This document shows positions 7,891 to 17,483 of a DNA stretch of 64,000 nucleotides, in pieces; the stretch's first letter is position 1; every line of letters begins with the position of its first letter. The notes below the pieces were generated by a model. The model made no database searches, was not told where the DNA came from, and was given only the letters and a program-made list of their open reading frames with translations. The stretch comes from Bacteroidaceae bacterium (GTDB lineage Bacteria > Bacteroidota > Bacteroidia > Bacteroidales > Bacteroidaceae): contig JAFXEF010000053.1 in NCBI GenBank assembly GCA_017520935.1, positions 1 through 64,000 of the forward strand. The letters run 5' to 3'. A program made the position numbers and the translations under genes.

Positions 7891-10800
7891 TTACTTCACC
7901 AATATCTTTTTCCCGTCACGGATATATAGACCGGCAGGGAGCCCTTCAAGCGTGTCGGCCACCTTCTGTCCGTAGATGTTGTATACAGCCGTGTGGGGGG
8001 CTGTGGCATCTGTCTTGACGGGGTCGATAGCGGTTACCACATCTACCGGCATGGAGCCGTAGTAGTAGAGGCGGAAGTTGTCCATGATGGTCCAGTAGTA
8101 CGATGCCGAGGTGGTCTGTCGGATACCGAGCTTGAGGTTGCCGGCAGTGGCACGGTTGAACACGAGAGACTTGTCATAGTAGCCCTTGGCAAAGTAGGTC
8201 GCGCTGGAGGCCATCGTGTTGGGGACGTAGGCACTGGGCGAGGTCATCGCCTTGTCGTCGCTATGCAGCCTGGTAGTGCTGGCGCCCTCGGCCAAGTGGC
8301 AGATCTTGGTGCTTGCGCTGCCTGCATAGAGGTAGGCCACGACATTGTTCTTGCCCTTCTGGTAGTCAGCATATACGTTGGCACTCTGTCCCGGACGGTT
8401 GAAGCCTTGCGCACGGAGGTCGTACGTACCGGCAGGCAGCGCCTCGATGATTTGGTTGAGGTCGAAGCTCTTCTCATAGAACTCCATGGCAGAGTGGTTT
8501 ATGACACCACTGCCTGTCCATCCCTCACCCGTGGTGATGCCGGGATCGGCCATGAGGAAGGTAAGGTCGAAGGGGGCTTCCACATCGGCGGGTGTGGCAC
8601 CACCGAGGAAGTCCATGCCTGCCTGGCGCAATGTCTTCACGGCAGCCAGCAGTGTCTCAGACGATGCGCTCTCATCATCGGCCACGGTCCCGGCAGCGCT
8701 GAGTGCTGCATCGATAGCGGCATCCACGCCCTCGGCATCTTCGGTGTGGGCAGTTGCTCTCAGCTGCTCGATATTGGCGATGAGTGCTTTTAGGTCGGTC
8801 AGTGCCGATGTACGCGAAGCAGCATCAAAGGCGGTTGTCCCCTCGGCAGTGAGGATCACCCAATGCTGGGCAGCAGCATCGGCTGCAAGGTCGAAGCTGG
8901 TGAGCGTGAGCTTGCCTCCTGCCGTAGCAGTCATGGCATTGGCCCAGTCGCCATTGCGGCGAAGTACCCAGTAGCCTCTGACACTGATGGACGAGGCCTC
9001 GCCACCCACCTTGACATCGCGACGTCCCGTCATGAGGTGGAATTTCTCTGCACTGGTGGGTGTCTCGCGCGACACGGTCTTGAAGGTGTTTCCGCTAAGG
9101 GTGATATACTCTTTTGTTGCTGCATTGCGGAACGAGTAGTACTGGGTCTTGGGATCAAAACTGAGATACCAGGCATAGCTGTCATCGGCAGCCACATCGG
9201 CCGAGGTTGCCTCGCGCCATACCACCGACGAGCCGTCAGCAGCAAGGTACGAGGTGGTGAGTCCGTAGCTCTCGCTCTCGTTCTTGATATAGTACTTCAC
9301 GGTATCTTCGTGCTCGAAGGTGTAGGCCGGCGATGCGAAAGTGGCATGGGTAGGCTGCAGGCCATCCTCGTGCAAGCCCTGTATGATGAGGGCATTGCCG
9401 TAGTAGAGCAGGTCAGTACCGTTGTCTTCATGGGCTCCGTTGATGCCATAGGGCCACATGTGAGTACCGTCACCGCGCATGGTCTCGGTGGTGTTGTTGT
9501 TCCAGAACTGGAGTACGCTGTTGGCTCGCGAGCCTGTCCAGGTGCCCCCCTGCATCAGTGTGCTCCATGTCCAGTGGGTGCCCACACCTACGCCGTGGGC
9601 TGCCTCGTGCATGATGGTACCCGTGCGCTGGTATGAGGTCAGAGGACCTACGCGCATCGACCCGCCATACGAACAGTCGGCTGTGGGGGTACCAGCACCG
9701 TAGCTGCCGGAAAGATGGAATCCCTGGAGGCTCATCAGCATGTTCCATACCTCAAGGCCGTAGCGCATAGCCTCGCTGATGCGCTCGTTTTCCTCGGCAC
9801 TGCCGCCATTGTTCCACGACCATGTCATGCCTCCCTTGGGGATGGTGATAATCTTCAGTTCATCGCCATAGGCCACCTGATAGCCTTCGGTCACCACGTA
9901 GGGACGGGCATAATATACGGTGGCAGGCTCCATATCCTCCATGATATAGATGCGCCCGTTGTTGTCGAAGTAGCGTGTAGAGCGCTGGTCCTCCACCGTG
10001 GGGTTATGCTCCGTAGAGTAGCAGAACCCGGCCTCACGCAGCTTGGCACCGTTGAGGCTGTAGGTGAAGCGGCCGAAAGCCATCACCGCACCGCGTGCAT
10101 AGCGGTGGTCGGTCTTCGTAATGGTGGGCACGGGTCCCGTAGGCTCGTTGAGCATATAGGCGAACGCTGCAGCGTCGAGCAGCTCAATCTGCCGTTGCAG
10201 CTCCTCGTAGGTGGTGGTTCCGTCGGCATAGGCCGCCTTGGCCGCTGTGATGGCAGCAAGGAAGACCTCGGCACCTACACCCTGCCCCTCGCCATATCGG
10301 CTCTCGGCCAGCTCGATGGCAGCCTGCAGCTCGGCATAGGCAGCGATAGAGACCTGTGCAGAGGCTGTAGCCTCGCGCAGTGGAGTAGAAACCTCGACAT
10401 ACCCTTCGGTAGTCTCCTTGGCGAGTTCTGCTTGTGCAGCCTCGATGCAAGCGGTGAGTACCTGCAGACTGACCGTGTGCATCTTGGCACCGGCCACCTC
10501 CTGCGCCAGCTCTATATAGCGTTGCAGCTCGGCCTTATAGGCCTCATCGCTGCTACCCACGTAGTAGAGGCGGAAGTTGTCCACTGCCAGCCAGTTACCC
10601 GTAGCCCCTACAGCCTTGAAGCCGAGCGTCACCACGCTCTCGATATTGGTGAACGTAAGGGTATATTCCTTGGTCTTGTCTACGGCAATCCGGGCATCAT
10701 TGGCCACGATCCACGCACCGCTTTGCGATGCCGAGGGAGAGTCCTGCTGTATATTCTGCGCACCGGCCACAAGCTGGTATACACCCATATCGAGCGACTC

Positions 10801-12441
10801 CACTACCTGCAAGGCCGCGCCGTTGCCTACTTGAGCGCCTTTTCCTGTCCAGCGCTCCAGGTAGGTGGAGCCGGCCTTCTTGGAGAACGAGCTGTTGGTC
10901 TGCGTCACCAAGTCGGTGACGGTCCACCCCTCCTTCTGCTTCTCGAAACTGGGGTTGACGATAAGGTTGGTCATGTCAATGGGGTTCTCGACCGACGCAT
11001 TGGCATAACGGAATGTCTTCATAGCCTTCAAGAGCGCATCGGCAGCGTCCTTCAGCTCCTTGTTGGTAGCCTCGGCATTGCCATATACGGCACTTGCCTC
11101 ATCCATTACGGCCTTCAGTGCGGCAGCTTCCACACCACTGCCATCGGCATAGAGTGCCGTAGCCTCATCGATGACAGACTGCAGGCCGGCAACCAGATCC
11201 TCGCGGCCGAGTCCCTTGTAGTAGAGGCGGAATCCCTGCCAGTTGACCCACTGGTTGCCTGTGGTCACGGCGTACTTGACAGCCATGCTCCCCCCGGCAT
11301 CCACCGCGATATCGCGTGCCCATGCCATGGCATCGCCGTGGGCGAGTGCCTGCCCGCACGACTGCATGCCGTTGGGCAGTATCTTGCCATTCTTGCTTGT
11401 CCAGTTGTTGTCCGTAGCATTGGTCACACCATAGTCGATGCTGCCCATCTGCGGAGTCTTTCCCGTATACTTACCCTTGCCCGTGGTGACGGTCAGCGTG
11501 GGAGCCGTGCCCGACCCGTCCTCGCGGTAGAGCGAGTGGAAACCCAAGTCATAGGCACCCATAGGGAGCGTCACCTCCTGCTCCAAGGTGAAGGCTTTGT
11601 GGTATACCTCAAACTCCTCCCATCCGAAAGCGGGCGAACCGCTGTACCAGCCCTCGGCCGAGGCATTGCCCACCATATCGGCATTGTCGAGCATGAACGA
11701 CACCTCCACGGGCACCGTGATATCGACACTCACCTGACGGAACAGGGTGCGTGTAGCCTCGGTGATGCCCGCCACCGTAGCATCGGCTGCCGTATAGGCC
11801 TCCAAGGCCTCGTCCAGCGCATCCTTGTGTGCCTCGGCATTGCCCGATGCCACCAATGCCTCATACACGCCATACATCAGCTTGCGGCTCTTGTACAGGG
11901 CATACTCACCGCCTGTCACGCTGCTCTCCCTGACAAAAGCCCAGCGTGTCTGTCCCGAACCCTCGGCAAGCGTCAGATGCCCGCCATAGGTCCACGACAC
12001 ATCGAGCGGCTGCCCAAACTTCACATTCGTGAGCGTATACACGTGGCTGCCCTCCTCCGTCTCGGCATAGGTAAAGTAGGGGTTCGTGTTCTTGTTCATC
12101 ACCACACTGTTGGCCTTGCCGCTTGTGCACGAGATGTAATAGCCCGCTCCACGCTCCTTGTTGCGCAGACGCAGCTGGCCGTCGGCTGCAAACACATAAT
12201 GCTGGTTGGGAACGGTTGTTGCATAGTCACCATTGGTGAGGCGGGCGGCAATGGCCTCATTGTTGCTCGTCATGCCATACATGACAAAGGCATCGGCATC
12301 CACATTGTAGACATACACGATGTCAGTCGATTTCAGCGCACCGGGATCCTCGCCAGGCACTGCCGGTGCTGTCCACACCTGGGCTTGTGCCGCAAGAGCG
12401 GCCACCAAGCACCATACAGAGAGTAAAGATTTCTTTTTCAT
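7891..12441 (-). CDS. Very large exported multidomain protein with HExxH metalloprotease-like core
   Basis: 1516 residues with signal peptide (MKKKSLLSVWCLVAALAAQA). The N-terminal half has an RICIN/lectin-like stretch, then two jelly-roll-type segments (about residues 250-420 and 510-640) ending in similar 'FRLYY' strands. These are separated by helical FIVAR-like repeats rich in Ala/Glu (about 420-500, 640-790). A fibronectin-like segment precedes the catalytic-looking region. That region contains IMHEAAHGVGVGTHWTW with His945/Glu946/His949, a zinc HExxH motif with Gly and a further His close behind. A third jelly-roll and helical repeats follow. The end VYNIYGQKV, then LPAGLYIRDGKKILVK, is a sorting-tail pattern. 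Substrate unknown; host glycoproteins are plausible. No peptidase family could be assigned with certainty. Confidence 0.75.
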   Translation of the reverse strand: MKKKSLLSVWCLVAALAAQAQVWTAPAVPGEDPGALKSTDIVYVYNVDADAFVMYGMTSNNEAIAARLTNGDYATTVPNQHYVFAADGQLRLRNKERGAGYYISCTSGKANSVVMNKNTNPYFTYAETEEGSHVYTLTNVKFGQPLDVSWTYGGHLTLAEGSGQTRWAFVRESSVTGGEYALYKSRKLMYGVYEALVASGNAEAHKDALDEALEAYTAADATVAGITEATRTLFRQVSVDITVPVEVSFMLDNADMVGNASAEGWYSGSPAFGWEEFEVYHKAFTLEQEVTLPMGAYDLGFHSLYREDGSGTAPTLTVTTGKGKYTGKTPQMGSIDYGVTNATDNNWTSKNGKILPNGMQSCGQALAHGDAMAWARDIAVDAGGSMAVKYAVTTGNQWVNWQGFRLYYKGLGREDLVAGLQSVIDEATALYADGSGVEAAALKAVMDEASAVYGNAEATNKELKDAADALLKAMKTFRYANASVENPIDMTNLIVNPSFEKQKEGWTVTDLVTQTNSSFSKKAGSTYLERWTGKGAQVGNGAALQVVESLDMGVYQLVAGAQNIQQDSPSASQSGAWIVANDARIAVDKTKEYTLTFTNIESVVTLGFKAVGATGNWLAVDNFRLYYVGSSDEAYKAELQRYIELAQEVAGAKMHTVSLQVLTACIEAAQAELAKETTEGYVEVSTPLREATASAQVSIAAYAELQAAIELAESRYGEGQGVGAEVFLAAITAAKAAYADGTTTYEELQRQIELLDAAAFAYMLNEPTGPVPTITKTDHRYARGAVMAFGRFTYSLNGAKLREAGFCYSTEHNPTVEDQRSTRYFDNNGRIYIMEDMEPATVYYARPYVVTEGYQVAYGDELKIITIPKGGMTWSWNNGGSAEENERISEAMRYGLEVWNMLMSLQGFHLSGSYGAGTPTADCSYGGSMRVGPLTSYQRTGTIMHEAAHGVGVGTHWTWSTLMQGGTWTGSRANSVLQFWNNNTTETMRGDGTHMWPYGINGAHEDNGTDLLYYGNALIIQGLHEDGLQPTHATFASPAYTFEHEDTVKYYIKNESESYGLTTSYLAADGSSVVWREATSADVAADDSYAWYLSFDPKTQYYSFRNAATKEYITLSGNTFKTVSRETPTSAEKFHLMTGRRDVKVGGEASSISVRGYWVLRRNGDWANAMTATAGGKLTLTSFDLAADAAAQHWVILTAEGTTAFDAASRTSALTDLKALIANIEQLRATAHTEDAEGVDAAIDAALSAAGTVADDESASSETLLAAVKTLRQAGMDFLGGATPADVEAPFDLTFLMADPGITTGEGWTGSGVINHSAMEFYEKSFDLNQIIEALPAGTYDLRAQGFNRPGQSANVYADYQKGKNNVVAYLYAGSASTKICHLAEGASTTRLHSDDKAMTSPSAYVPNTMASSATYFAKGYYDKSLVFNRATAGNLKLGIRQTTSASYYWTIMDNFRLYYYGSMPVDVVTAIDPVKTDATAPHTAVYNIYGQKVADTLEGLPAGLYIRDGKKILVK

Positions 12442-12518
12442 TGTATTATGTTTAGTTCTATAGAGTCACCTGTTGCGGTTGTGTCAGCACCGTAACGGCA
12501 CGACAGTTTTTTCAGATA

Positions 12519-12548
12519 CAAATTTATGGATTTTCTCTTATAGTACAA
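12519..12548 (-). promoter_or_regulatory. Bacteroidales sigma-70-type promoter of the large exported protein
   Basis: On the minus strand TTG (12548-12546) is followed by a 19-nt spacer and TAAATTTG (12526-12519), a full TTG-n19-TAnnTTTG promoter. The predicted leader is about 70 nt. Confidence 0.65.
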
Positions 12549-12622
12549 ATTTTTACAAAAAGATTCTCTGCCTCACGAACGGGAAGGAGCACGCTGATAA
12601 CGCGGATTGTAAATTTTGTTAT

Positions 12623-12704
12623 CCTCGACAAAAGGTATATTCCAAGACTTGGAATATATATTGCCAGACTTGGAATGAATATTGCCAGTCTTGGAATATA
12701 GAAC
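12623..12704. repeat. Dispersed palindromic element, copy 1 (inverted relative to 34850-34931)
   Basis: It contains TTCCAAGACTTGGAA, TTGCCAGACTTGGAA and TTGCCAGTCTTGGAA in series. The central 60 or so bases are an exact reverse complement of the copy at 34.9 kb, and homology extends into the flanking CCTCGACAAAAG. It sits directly after the end of tonB and upstream of the large exported protein's promoter. Confidence 0.8.
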
Positions 12705-12735
12705 ACTGCGGCGTGCCACGGAGCAGCACGTGAGG

Positions 12736-13512
12736 CTATCTCAACTTGAAGTAGTAGGTGATGGTTCCGTGCGCTTCGTCCACACCGTCAATCACATTGA
12801 AGCGGGCTCTCTTGGCGGCATCCTCGGCTGCTTTGCGAAGGTCGGGGTTCACGGTGTTGGTGCGGCGATTGATGCTGGTGGCTATCACCTGTCCTGCGGG
12901 GTTCACGGTAATGTTTACCACTACGCGACCTTCATCCTGCACGGTATTGACAGGCACGGGAAGTCCGCTACCCGAGATGCTGCGTCCATTGAGGTCAAAC
13001 GTACCCTGCACACCTATGCCTACAGCCTTGTCGGCTCCTGCCACGCCCTCCTGGGTACCCTGCGTGCCCTCTTCGGGTGCCTCTTCGGCTGTGCCCTTGC
13101 TACCCATCTCGAAGCCCTTGCCAAAGGCACTGGCCATCTGCTGTGCGGCACGCTCGGCGGCCAGGCGCTCGGCCTCGGCACGCTTCTTCGCCTCTATCTC
13201 CTCGGGGGTGGGTACCTCTACAGTAGGCTCGTCGGGCTGGGTGATGAGGGGTTCGTCCACCTGAGGATTGGGCTGCGTTTGCGGTGCGTTCTCGATATTG
13301 GGTACATCGCTCTTCACGGATGACACCTCGGTAAACTGGTACGACTCGGCGTGTCCCTTGGCCAGTTCCGTATTGCCTAACATCACGGGAATACCGCTCT
13401 CGGCCTCCAGCTGTGGGGTACGCATCACGAGAATCAAGAGCAGCACCACTGCCCCTGCATGCACGGCGAGTGTCGCCACCGCTCCCTGTATCTGACTCTT
13501 GGTGACTCTCAC
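12736..13512 (-). CDS. tonB: TonB-family energy transducer
   Basis: 258 residues, GTG start 4 bp after exbD. One N-terminal membrane helix (AVATLAVHAGAVVLLLILVM) is followed by a Pro/Glu/Gln-rich periplasmic spanner with an alanine-rich helix (KKRAEAERLAAERAAQQ). The C-terminal TonB-like domain reads GRVVVNITVNPAGQV and ends ITYYFKL. TonB passes proton-motive energy from ExbB/ExbD to outer-membrane receptors. The motif order and the exbB-exbD neighbours leave little doubt about the role. Starts further upstream would lie inside exbD in another frame. Confidence 0.9.
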   Translation of the reverse strand: MRVTKSQIQGAVATLAVHAGAVVLLLILVMRTPQLEAESGIPVMLGNTELAKGHAESYQFTEVSSVKSDVPNIENAPQTQPNPQVDEPLITQPDEPTVEVPTPEEIEAKKRAEAERLAAERAAQQMASAFGKGFEMGSKGTAEEAPEEGTQGTQEGVAGADKAVGIGVQGTFDLNGRSISGSGLPVPVNTVQDEGRVVVNITVNPAGQVIATSINRRTNTVNPDLRKAAEDAAKRARFNVIDGVDEAHGTITYYFKLR

Positions 13513-13516
13513 TGGA

Positions 13517-13936
13517 CTATCTCTTTTTATCGGGTTTACGGGTTGCCAGCACCATCTTGAACTGGTTTTCGTTGGCAATGTTCAACACGCTTACAATCTC
13601 GCGGTAAGGGACACGCTCATCGGCATAGAGTGCTACATACATCTCGGGTTCCTTGGCTGCACACTCCTGCAGGAAGGCGGCCAGGTCTTCAAGCTCGATA
13701 GGCATCTCGTCCTCATTGCCGAAGGCGGTGTAGTAGTTGAGGTCCTTGTCAATGATCACACGTGTAAGCGGCTTGGCCGACGTCTGCTGCTTGCCCTGCG
13801 GCAGCAGGACCTTGATGGCATTGGGGGTCACCATAGTGGAGGTGATCATAAAGAATATCAGCAGGAGAAAGATGATATCCGTCATCGATGCCATACTGAA
13901 GGCCGGGGATATCTTGTTTCTTCGTTTCAGGCTCAC
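13517..13936 (-). CDS. exbD: Biopolymer transport protein ExbD/TolR
   Basis: 139 residues, GTG start. A short cytoplasmic basic N-terminus (SLKRRNKISPAFS) precedes a single helix MTDIIFLLLIFFMITS, which holds the conserved membrane Asp that carries protons. A periplasmic TolR-like domain with LYADERVPYREIVSVLNIA follows. Family length is about 130-145. It works with ExbB upstream and TonB downstream. The 97-bp gap to exbB is filled with 'aattaaaa/ataaatt' spacer repeats. Confidence 0.92.
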   Translation of the reverse strand: MSLKRRNKISPAFSMASMTDIIFLLLIFFMITSTMVTPNAIKVLLPQGKQQTSAKPLTRVIIDKDLNYYTAFGNEDEMPIELEDLAAFLQECAAKEPEMYVALYADERVPYREIVSVLNIANENQFKMVLATRKPDKKR

Positions 13937-14033
13937 GGGAAATAAATTAAAAGTTATAAATTAGAAATTAAAACTGAGAATTAAAACTTATCATACGAAG
14001 AGGTACGCCTGTTTTAATCTTTCATCGCTAATT

Positions 14034-14729
14034 TTAATTCTTAAGATCCATGAATGCGAGCGTTTGAGCTTCCAGCATATTGGTCACATCATCGACACGT
14101 GACACCAGGTAGTTGTAGGCAAACATGGCGATGATACCCACGACAAGACCACCTACGGTAGTGATCATAGCCTCGTAGATACCGCTCGAAAGCAGGGTGA
14201 TATCGATATTGTTGCCAGCATTGGCCATCTCCCAGAAGGCCTTCACCATACCGAGCACGGTGCCGAGGAAACCAATCATAGGAGCACCGCCCGAGATGGT
14301 AGCCATGATGGAGAGCCCCTTCTCAAGCTTGGCCACCTCAAGGTTGCCAGCATTCTCAAGGGTTGCCTGAACCTCGGCTGCGGGACGGTCGAGACGTTCG
14401 AGCCCCTTCTCTATCATATTTGACATGGGGCTGTTGGTCACGCGGCAGTAGTTGATGGCCGACTTCATCTCATCGGTCTTCACATAGTCGCGTATGCGCT
14501 CCATAAACATGGGGTCAACCTTTGCGGCCTTGCGTATCACCATCAGGCGCTCTACAAAGATGTATACGCAGAGTACCGACAGCAGGGCGAGTACAATCAT
14601 TATCCAACCGCCCTTGACGGCCATATCCCACAGGTTCATCTCATTGGCTACCTCTACCACTTCGGTGAGGACGGGATTCTCGGCCACTTCGGTCACGGCC
14701 TGTTCCATTTGTGCTTGCAATAACAACAT
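14034..14729 (-). CDS. exbB: MotA/TolQ/ExbB proton channel protein
   Basis: 231 residues with three helices: about residues 40-62 (GGWIMIVLALLSVLCVYIFV), about 140-165 (SIMATISGGAPMIGFLGTVLGMV) and about 180-205 (GIYEAMITTVGGLVVGIIAMF). The conserved GFLGTVLGM and TTVGGLVVGI motifs define the TolQ/ExbB channel. It forms the pentameric proton channel around ExbD. Gene order pdxJ-exbB-exbD-tonB is typical of Bacteroidales. Confidence 0.92.
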   Translation of the reverse strand: MLLLQAQMEQAVTEVAENPVLTEVVEVANEMNLWDMAVKGGWIMIVLALLSVLCVYIFVERLMVIRKAAKVDPMFMERIRDYVKTDEMKSAINYCRVTNSPMSNMIEKGLERLDRPAAEVQATLENAGNLEVAKLEKGLSIMATISGGAPMIGFLGTVLGMVKAFWEMANAGNNIDITLLSSGIYEAMITTVGGLVVGIIAMFAYNYLVSRVDDVTNMLEAQTLAFMDLKN

Positions 14730-14788
14730 CTTGAAATCTACTATTTTATTATTTATGTTTTACAGTCTTGAGTTTTGCCTCCTTGGTT

Positions 14789-15511
14789 TCATCGTTTCAC
14801 CGCCAGACACTCCTTGTATCTTCTTATGGTCTCGGCCAGCCCCAAATATAGCGCATCGCATATCAGGGCGTGCCCTATAGACACCTCATCGAGATGGGGC
14901 ACCTGTTCGGCAAAGTAGGCCAAGTTTTCCAGGCTGAGGTCGTGCCCGGCATTGAGACCCAGCCCCACACGCTTGGCTGCTTTGGCAGCAACAACGTAGG
15001 GAGCCACGACCTTCTCACGGTCGGCGGCATAACCTGCGGCATAAGGCTCGGTATACAGCTCCACACGGTCGGCACCCGCCTTGGCCGCATACTCTACCAT
15101 CTCCTCCACGGGATCGACAAAAACGGAGGTCCGTATGCCCGCCTCCTTGAACGTGCCGATCACCTCGGCGAGAAACTCCTGATGTGTCAGCGTGTCCCAG
15201 CCGTGGTTCGACGTTATCTGGTCGGGAGCATCGGGCACCAACGTCACCTGGGCCGGTTTCACCTGCAGCACCAGTTCTATGAACTCGTGACTGGGATAGC
15301 CCTCGATGTTAAATTCGGTACGCAGCAGAGGACGCAATGCGAACACGTCGGAACGGCGGATGTGGCGTTCGTCGGGACGAGGATGCACGGTGATACCCTC
15401 ACCACCCATCGCCTCGCAATCTAAAGCGAACTTGCACACATCGGGATTGTTGCCACCGCGTGCATTACGCAGCGTGGCCACCTTGTTTATATTTACGCTC
15501 AGTTTCGTCAT
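14789..15511 (-). CDS. pdxJ: Pyridoxine 5'-phosphate synthase
   Basis: 240 residues, full length for PdxJ. It condenses 1-deoxyxylulose 5-phosphate with aminoacetone phosphate to make pyridoxine 5'-phosphate in the DXP-dependent vitamin B6 route. Signature parts are [16 protein letters not shown] at the N-terminus, [42 protein letters not shown] and LGLNAGHDL. It is the first gene of the exbB-exbD-tonB operon and divergent from nadK. A TAACTTTG box at 15577-15570 on the minus strand is a weak promoter candidate. Confidence 0.94.
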   Translation of the reverse strand: MTKLSVNINKVATLRNARGGNNPDVCKFALDCEAMGGEGITVHPRPDERHIRRSDVFALRPLLRTEFNIEGYPSHEFIELVLQVKPAQVTLVPDAPDQITSNHGWDTLTHQEFLAEVIGTFKEAGIRTSVFVDPVEEMVEYAAKAGADRVELYTEPYAAGYAADREKVVAPYVVAAKAAKRVGLGLNAGHDLSLENLAYFAEQVPHLDEVSIGHALICDALYLGLAETIRRYKECLAVKR

Positions 15512-15702
15512 AAAATCCGAAAAATGTATTACCTTTGCTCAGAATTAGCCATTTCAAGCAAATTCGCCACAAAGTTACTAAGTTAAATTGACAATAGAAA
15601 ACCGATTCTCGTTTTTTAATGATAACAACCGACGAATAATTCCCCATCGTTAAAAATACACATCTATCATTAAAATACGTCATCATCCTAACGACCACAG
15701 CC

Positions 15703-16575
15703 ATGCGTTTCGCCCTATTTGGAAACACCCATGAGACCAACAAGTCGACCCACGCCGAGCAGCTCTTGCGCATACTCTCCCACTATGCCGACGAGGTATA
15801 TGCCGACCCGGACTTCTACCGTTTCCTCCGCGAGGAGCAGCCCTTCCCCTTCGAACCGGCAGGCATCATCAGCGACCTTGCCGGCCAAGAAATCGATATG
15901 GCCATCAGCCTGGGGGGCGACGGCACCTTCCTCAAGGCAGCCCGCTGCATAGGCGACACAGGTATCCCCATTGTAGGTATCAACACCGGCCGACTGGGCT
16001 TCCTGGCCGACGTATCGCCCGACGAGATGGAACATTTCTTCGCCCTCCTCCACGAAGGGCGTTATCTCCTGCGCGAACGCTGCCTGCTGCGTCTCACCAC
16101 GAGCGATGCCCCCGACCGGCCCATCTATGCCCTCAACGAGATTGCCGTATCGAAGCACGACAGTTCATCAATGCTTGCCATCCACACGGCCGTAGATGGC
16201 GAGCGCCTCACCACCTACATGGCCGACGGCCTTCTTATAGCCACCCCTACCGGCTCTACCGCCTACTCGCTCAGCGCCGGCGGCCCCATCATCTACCCTC
16301 AGGCCGATGTATTCGTGCTCACTGCCGTGTCGCCCCACAGCCTCAATGTGCGCCCCATCGTGATTGCCGACGACAAGACCATCGACCTCCATATAGAGAG
16401 CCGCAGCGGCAGTTTCCTCGTAGCCGCCGACGGCATCAGCCATAGTCTCCCTGCCACCACCACGCTCACCATACAAAAGGCAACGCACACCATCCGTGTA
16501 GTAAAGCAAGAGGGCAGCACCTTCTTTCAGACCCTGCAAAAGAAGATGCTTTGGGGAACCGACCCACGAGAATAA
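15703..16575 (+). CDS. nadK: NAD kinase
   Basis: 290 residues. It phosphorylates NAD to NADP with ATP. The GGDGTF motif lies at residues 71-76, and GINTGRLGFLADV, LNEIAVSK and TPTGSTAYSLSAGGPI follow, all diagnostic for the family. The protein reaches the normal family length. It is divergent from pdxJ with a 191-bp AT-rich gap in which no full promoter stood out on the plus strand. Nothing obvious is unusual in the sequence. Confidence 0.95.
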   Translation: MRFALFGNTHETNKSTHAEQLLRILSHYADEVYADPDFYRFLREEQPFPFEPAGIISDLAGQEIDMAISLGGDGTFLKAARCIGDTGIPIVGINTGRLGFLADVSPDEMEHFFALLHEGRYLLRERCLLRLTTSDAPDRPIYALNEIAVSKHDSSSMLAIHTAVDGERLTTYMADGLLIATPTGSTAYSLSAGGPIIYPQADVFVLTAVSPHSLNVRPIVIADDKTIDLHIESRSGSFLVAADGISHSLPATTTLTIQKATHTIRVVKQEGSTFFQTLQKKMLWGTDPRE

Positions 16576-16748
16576 CCGCCACCATACGTCCATACGGCAC
16601 GAGCTTTCAGCAACACGACACAGAAACATACACCCAAGAACCCCATCAGGCACCCTCTACAAATAGCACCGGACATAGCCTGCCATGAGGCTTGGAATGG
16701 GACGTTTCTCCGCAGCCGCACATTTTTTTTTCAAAAAACACACATTTT

Positions 16749-16778
16749 TGCAACCTGAGCGCGACTTTTTACGTCTAA
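16749..16778 (+). promoter_or_regulatory. Likely ECF-sigma promoter of the sigma-factor operon
   Basis: TGCAACC, 16 bp, CGTCTAA. The AAC -35 core and CGTC -10 core are typical of promoters read by ECF sigma factors rather than by the housekeeping sigma of Bacteroidales. It lies 30 bp before the first gene of an operon that encodes an ECF sigma factor, suggesting self-activation. Confidence 0.6.
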
Positions 16779-16808
16779 CGAGCAGAACAACCAATAAAAC
16801 GTATATAT

Positions 16809-17480
16809 ATGAAAACAAAAGAGCTTATTCTGGCTCTGGCGATGACGCTGATGAGCACCACCGCAGGCCTGGCCCAAGAGGGCGAATCGACCAAAGAGGG
16901 AGTACCCGTAGTAAATGAGATTGTGACGGACAGCACCGTTGCAAGTACCGGAAGTACCGGAAGCACCGGAAGCACCACATCATCGAGTACTACTGTAGGT
17001 TCGTGGAGCGTGACCTACACGGGAGATACGATAGATACAGACGAGGCTATCGCGCTACTCGAAGAGGCACTTGGGGATGAGTTCCCCGAAGGGATAGAAG
17101 GACTGATGAAGTCTGTGATGGGAGCTGCTACAGGCGGCCTCATCCTTGCCGGCATCGTGCTCTTCGGGATATTCATCCTGCCCCTCATCCTCATCATTGT
17201 AGTCCTATACTTCATATATAAAGGCAGGCGTGCCAAATACGATGCCTACAAAAGTATGGCCGAGTCGGGGCAAAAGATTCCCGATGAGGAGCTGCGCAAA
17301 ATGAGCGAACCGCTAACAGACCGGGTGATGTTCAACAAGGGCGTGAAGAATATATGCCTGGGCATAGGTCTCGCCGTGCTGCTGGGTATCATATTCGGAG
17401 ACTTCGGCATCGGCATAGGCGTGCTGGTTGTATGCATCGGCATCGGAGAGTTGCTGGTCGATTATTTTGCCAAGAAGTAA
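16809..17480 (+). CDS. Exported/membrane protein of the ECF operon (DUF6249-like)
   Basis: 223 residues. A signal peptide (MKTKELILALAMTLMSTTAGLA) is followed by a Ser/Thr/Gly repeat with four 'STG' units (residues about 44-56), then a short folded part. A long hydrophobic helix around residues 110-140 leads into a basic cytoplasmic-looking segment (YFIYKGRRAKYDAYKSMAESG). A further glycine-rich hydrophobic segment ends the protein. The layout matches small membrane proteins often found beside an ECF sigma and a DUF5056 gene. No enzyme motif is seen. It may sense or respond to envelope stress, but that is inference from context. Confidence 0.7.
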   Translation: MKTKELILALAMTLMSTTAGLAQEGESTKEGVPVVNEIVTDSTVASTGSTGSTGSTTSSSTTVGSWSVTYTGDTIDTDEAIALLEEALGDEFPEGIEGLMKSVMGAATGGLILAGIVLFGIFILPLILIIVVLYFIYKGRRAKYDAYKSMAESGQKIPDEELRKMSEPLTDRVMFNKGVKNICLGIGLAVLLGIIFGDFGIGIGVLVVCIGIGELLVDYFAKK

Positions 17481-17483
17481 GAA

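Noticed and set aside
9715..12426. 903-codon plus-strand open frame
   Set aside because: It is the antisense of the 1516-residue exported protein; composition has no domain, and codon bias of the sense strand explains it.
12524..12706. 60-codon minus-strand frame with IPSLAIYIPSLGI repeats
   Set aside because: Arises from the dispersed palindromic repeat, also present at 34.9 kb where no frame is kept.
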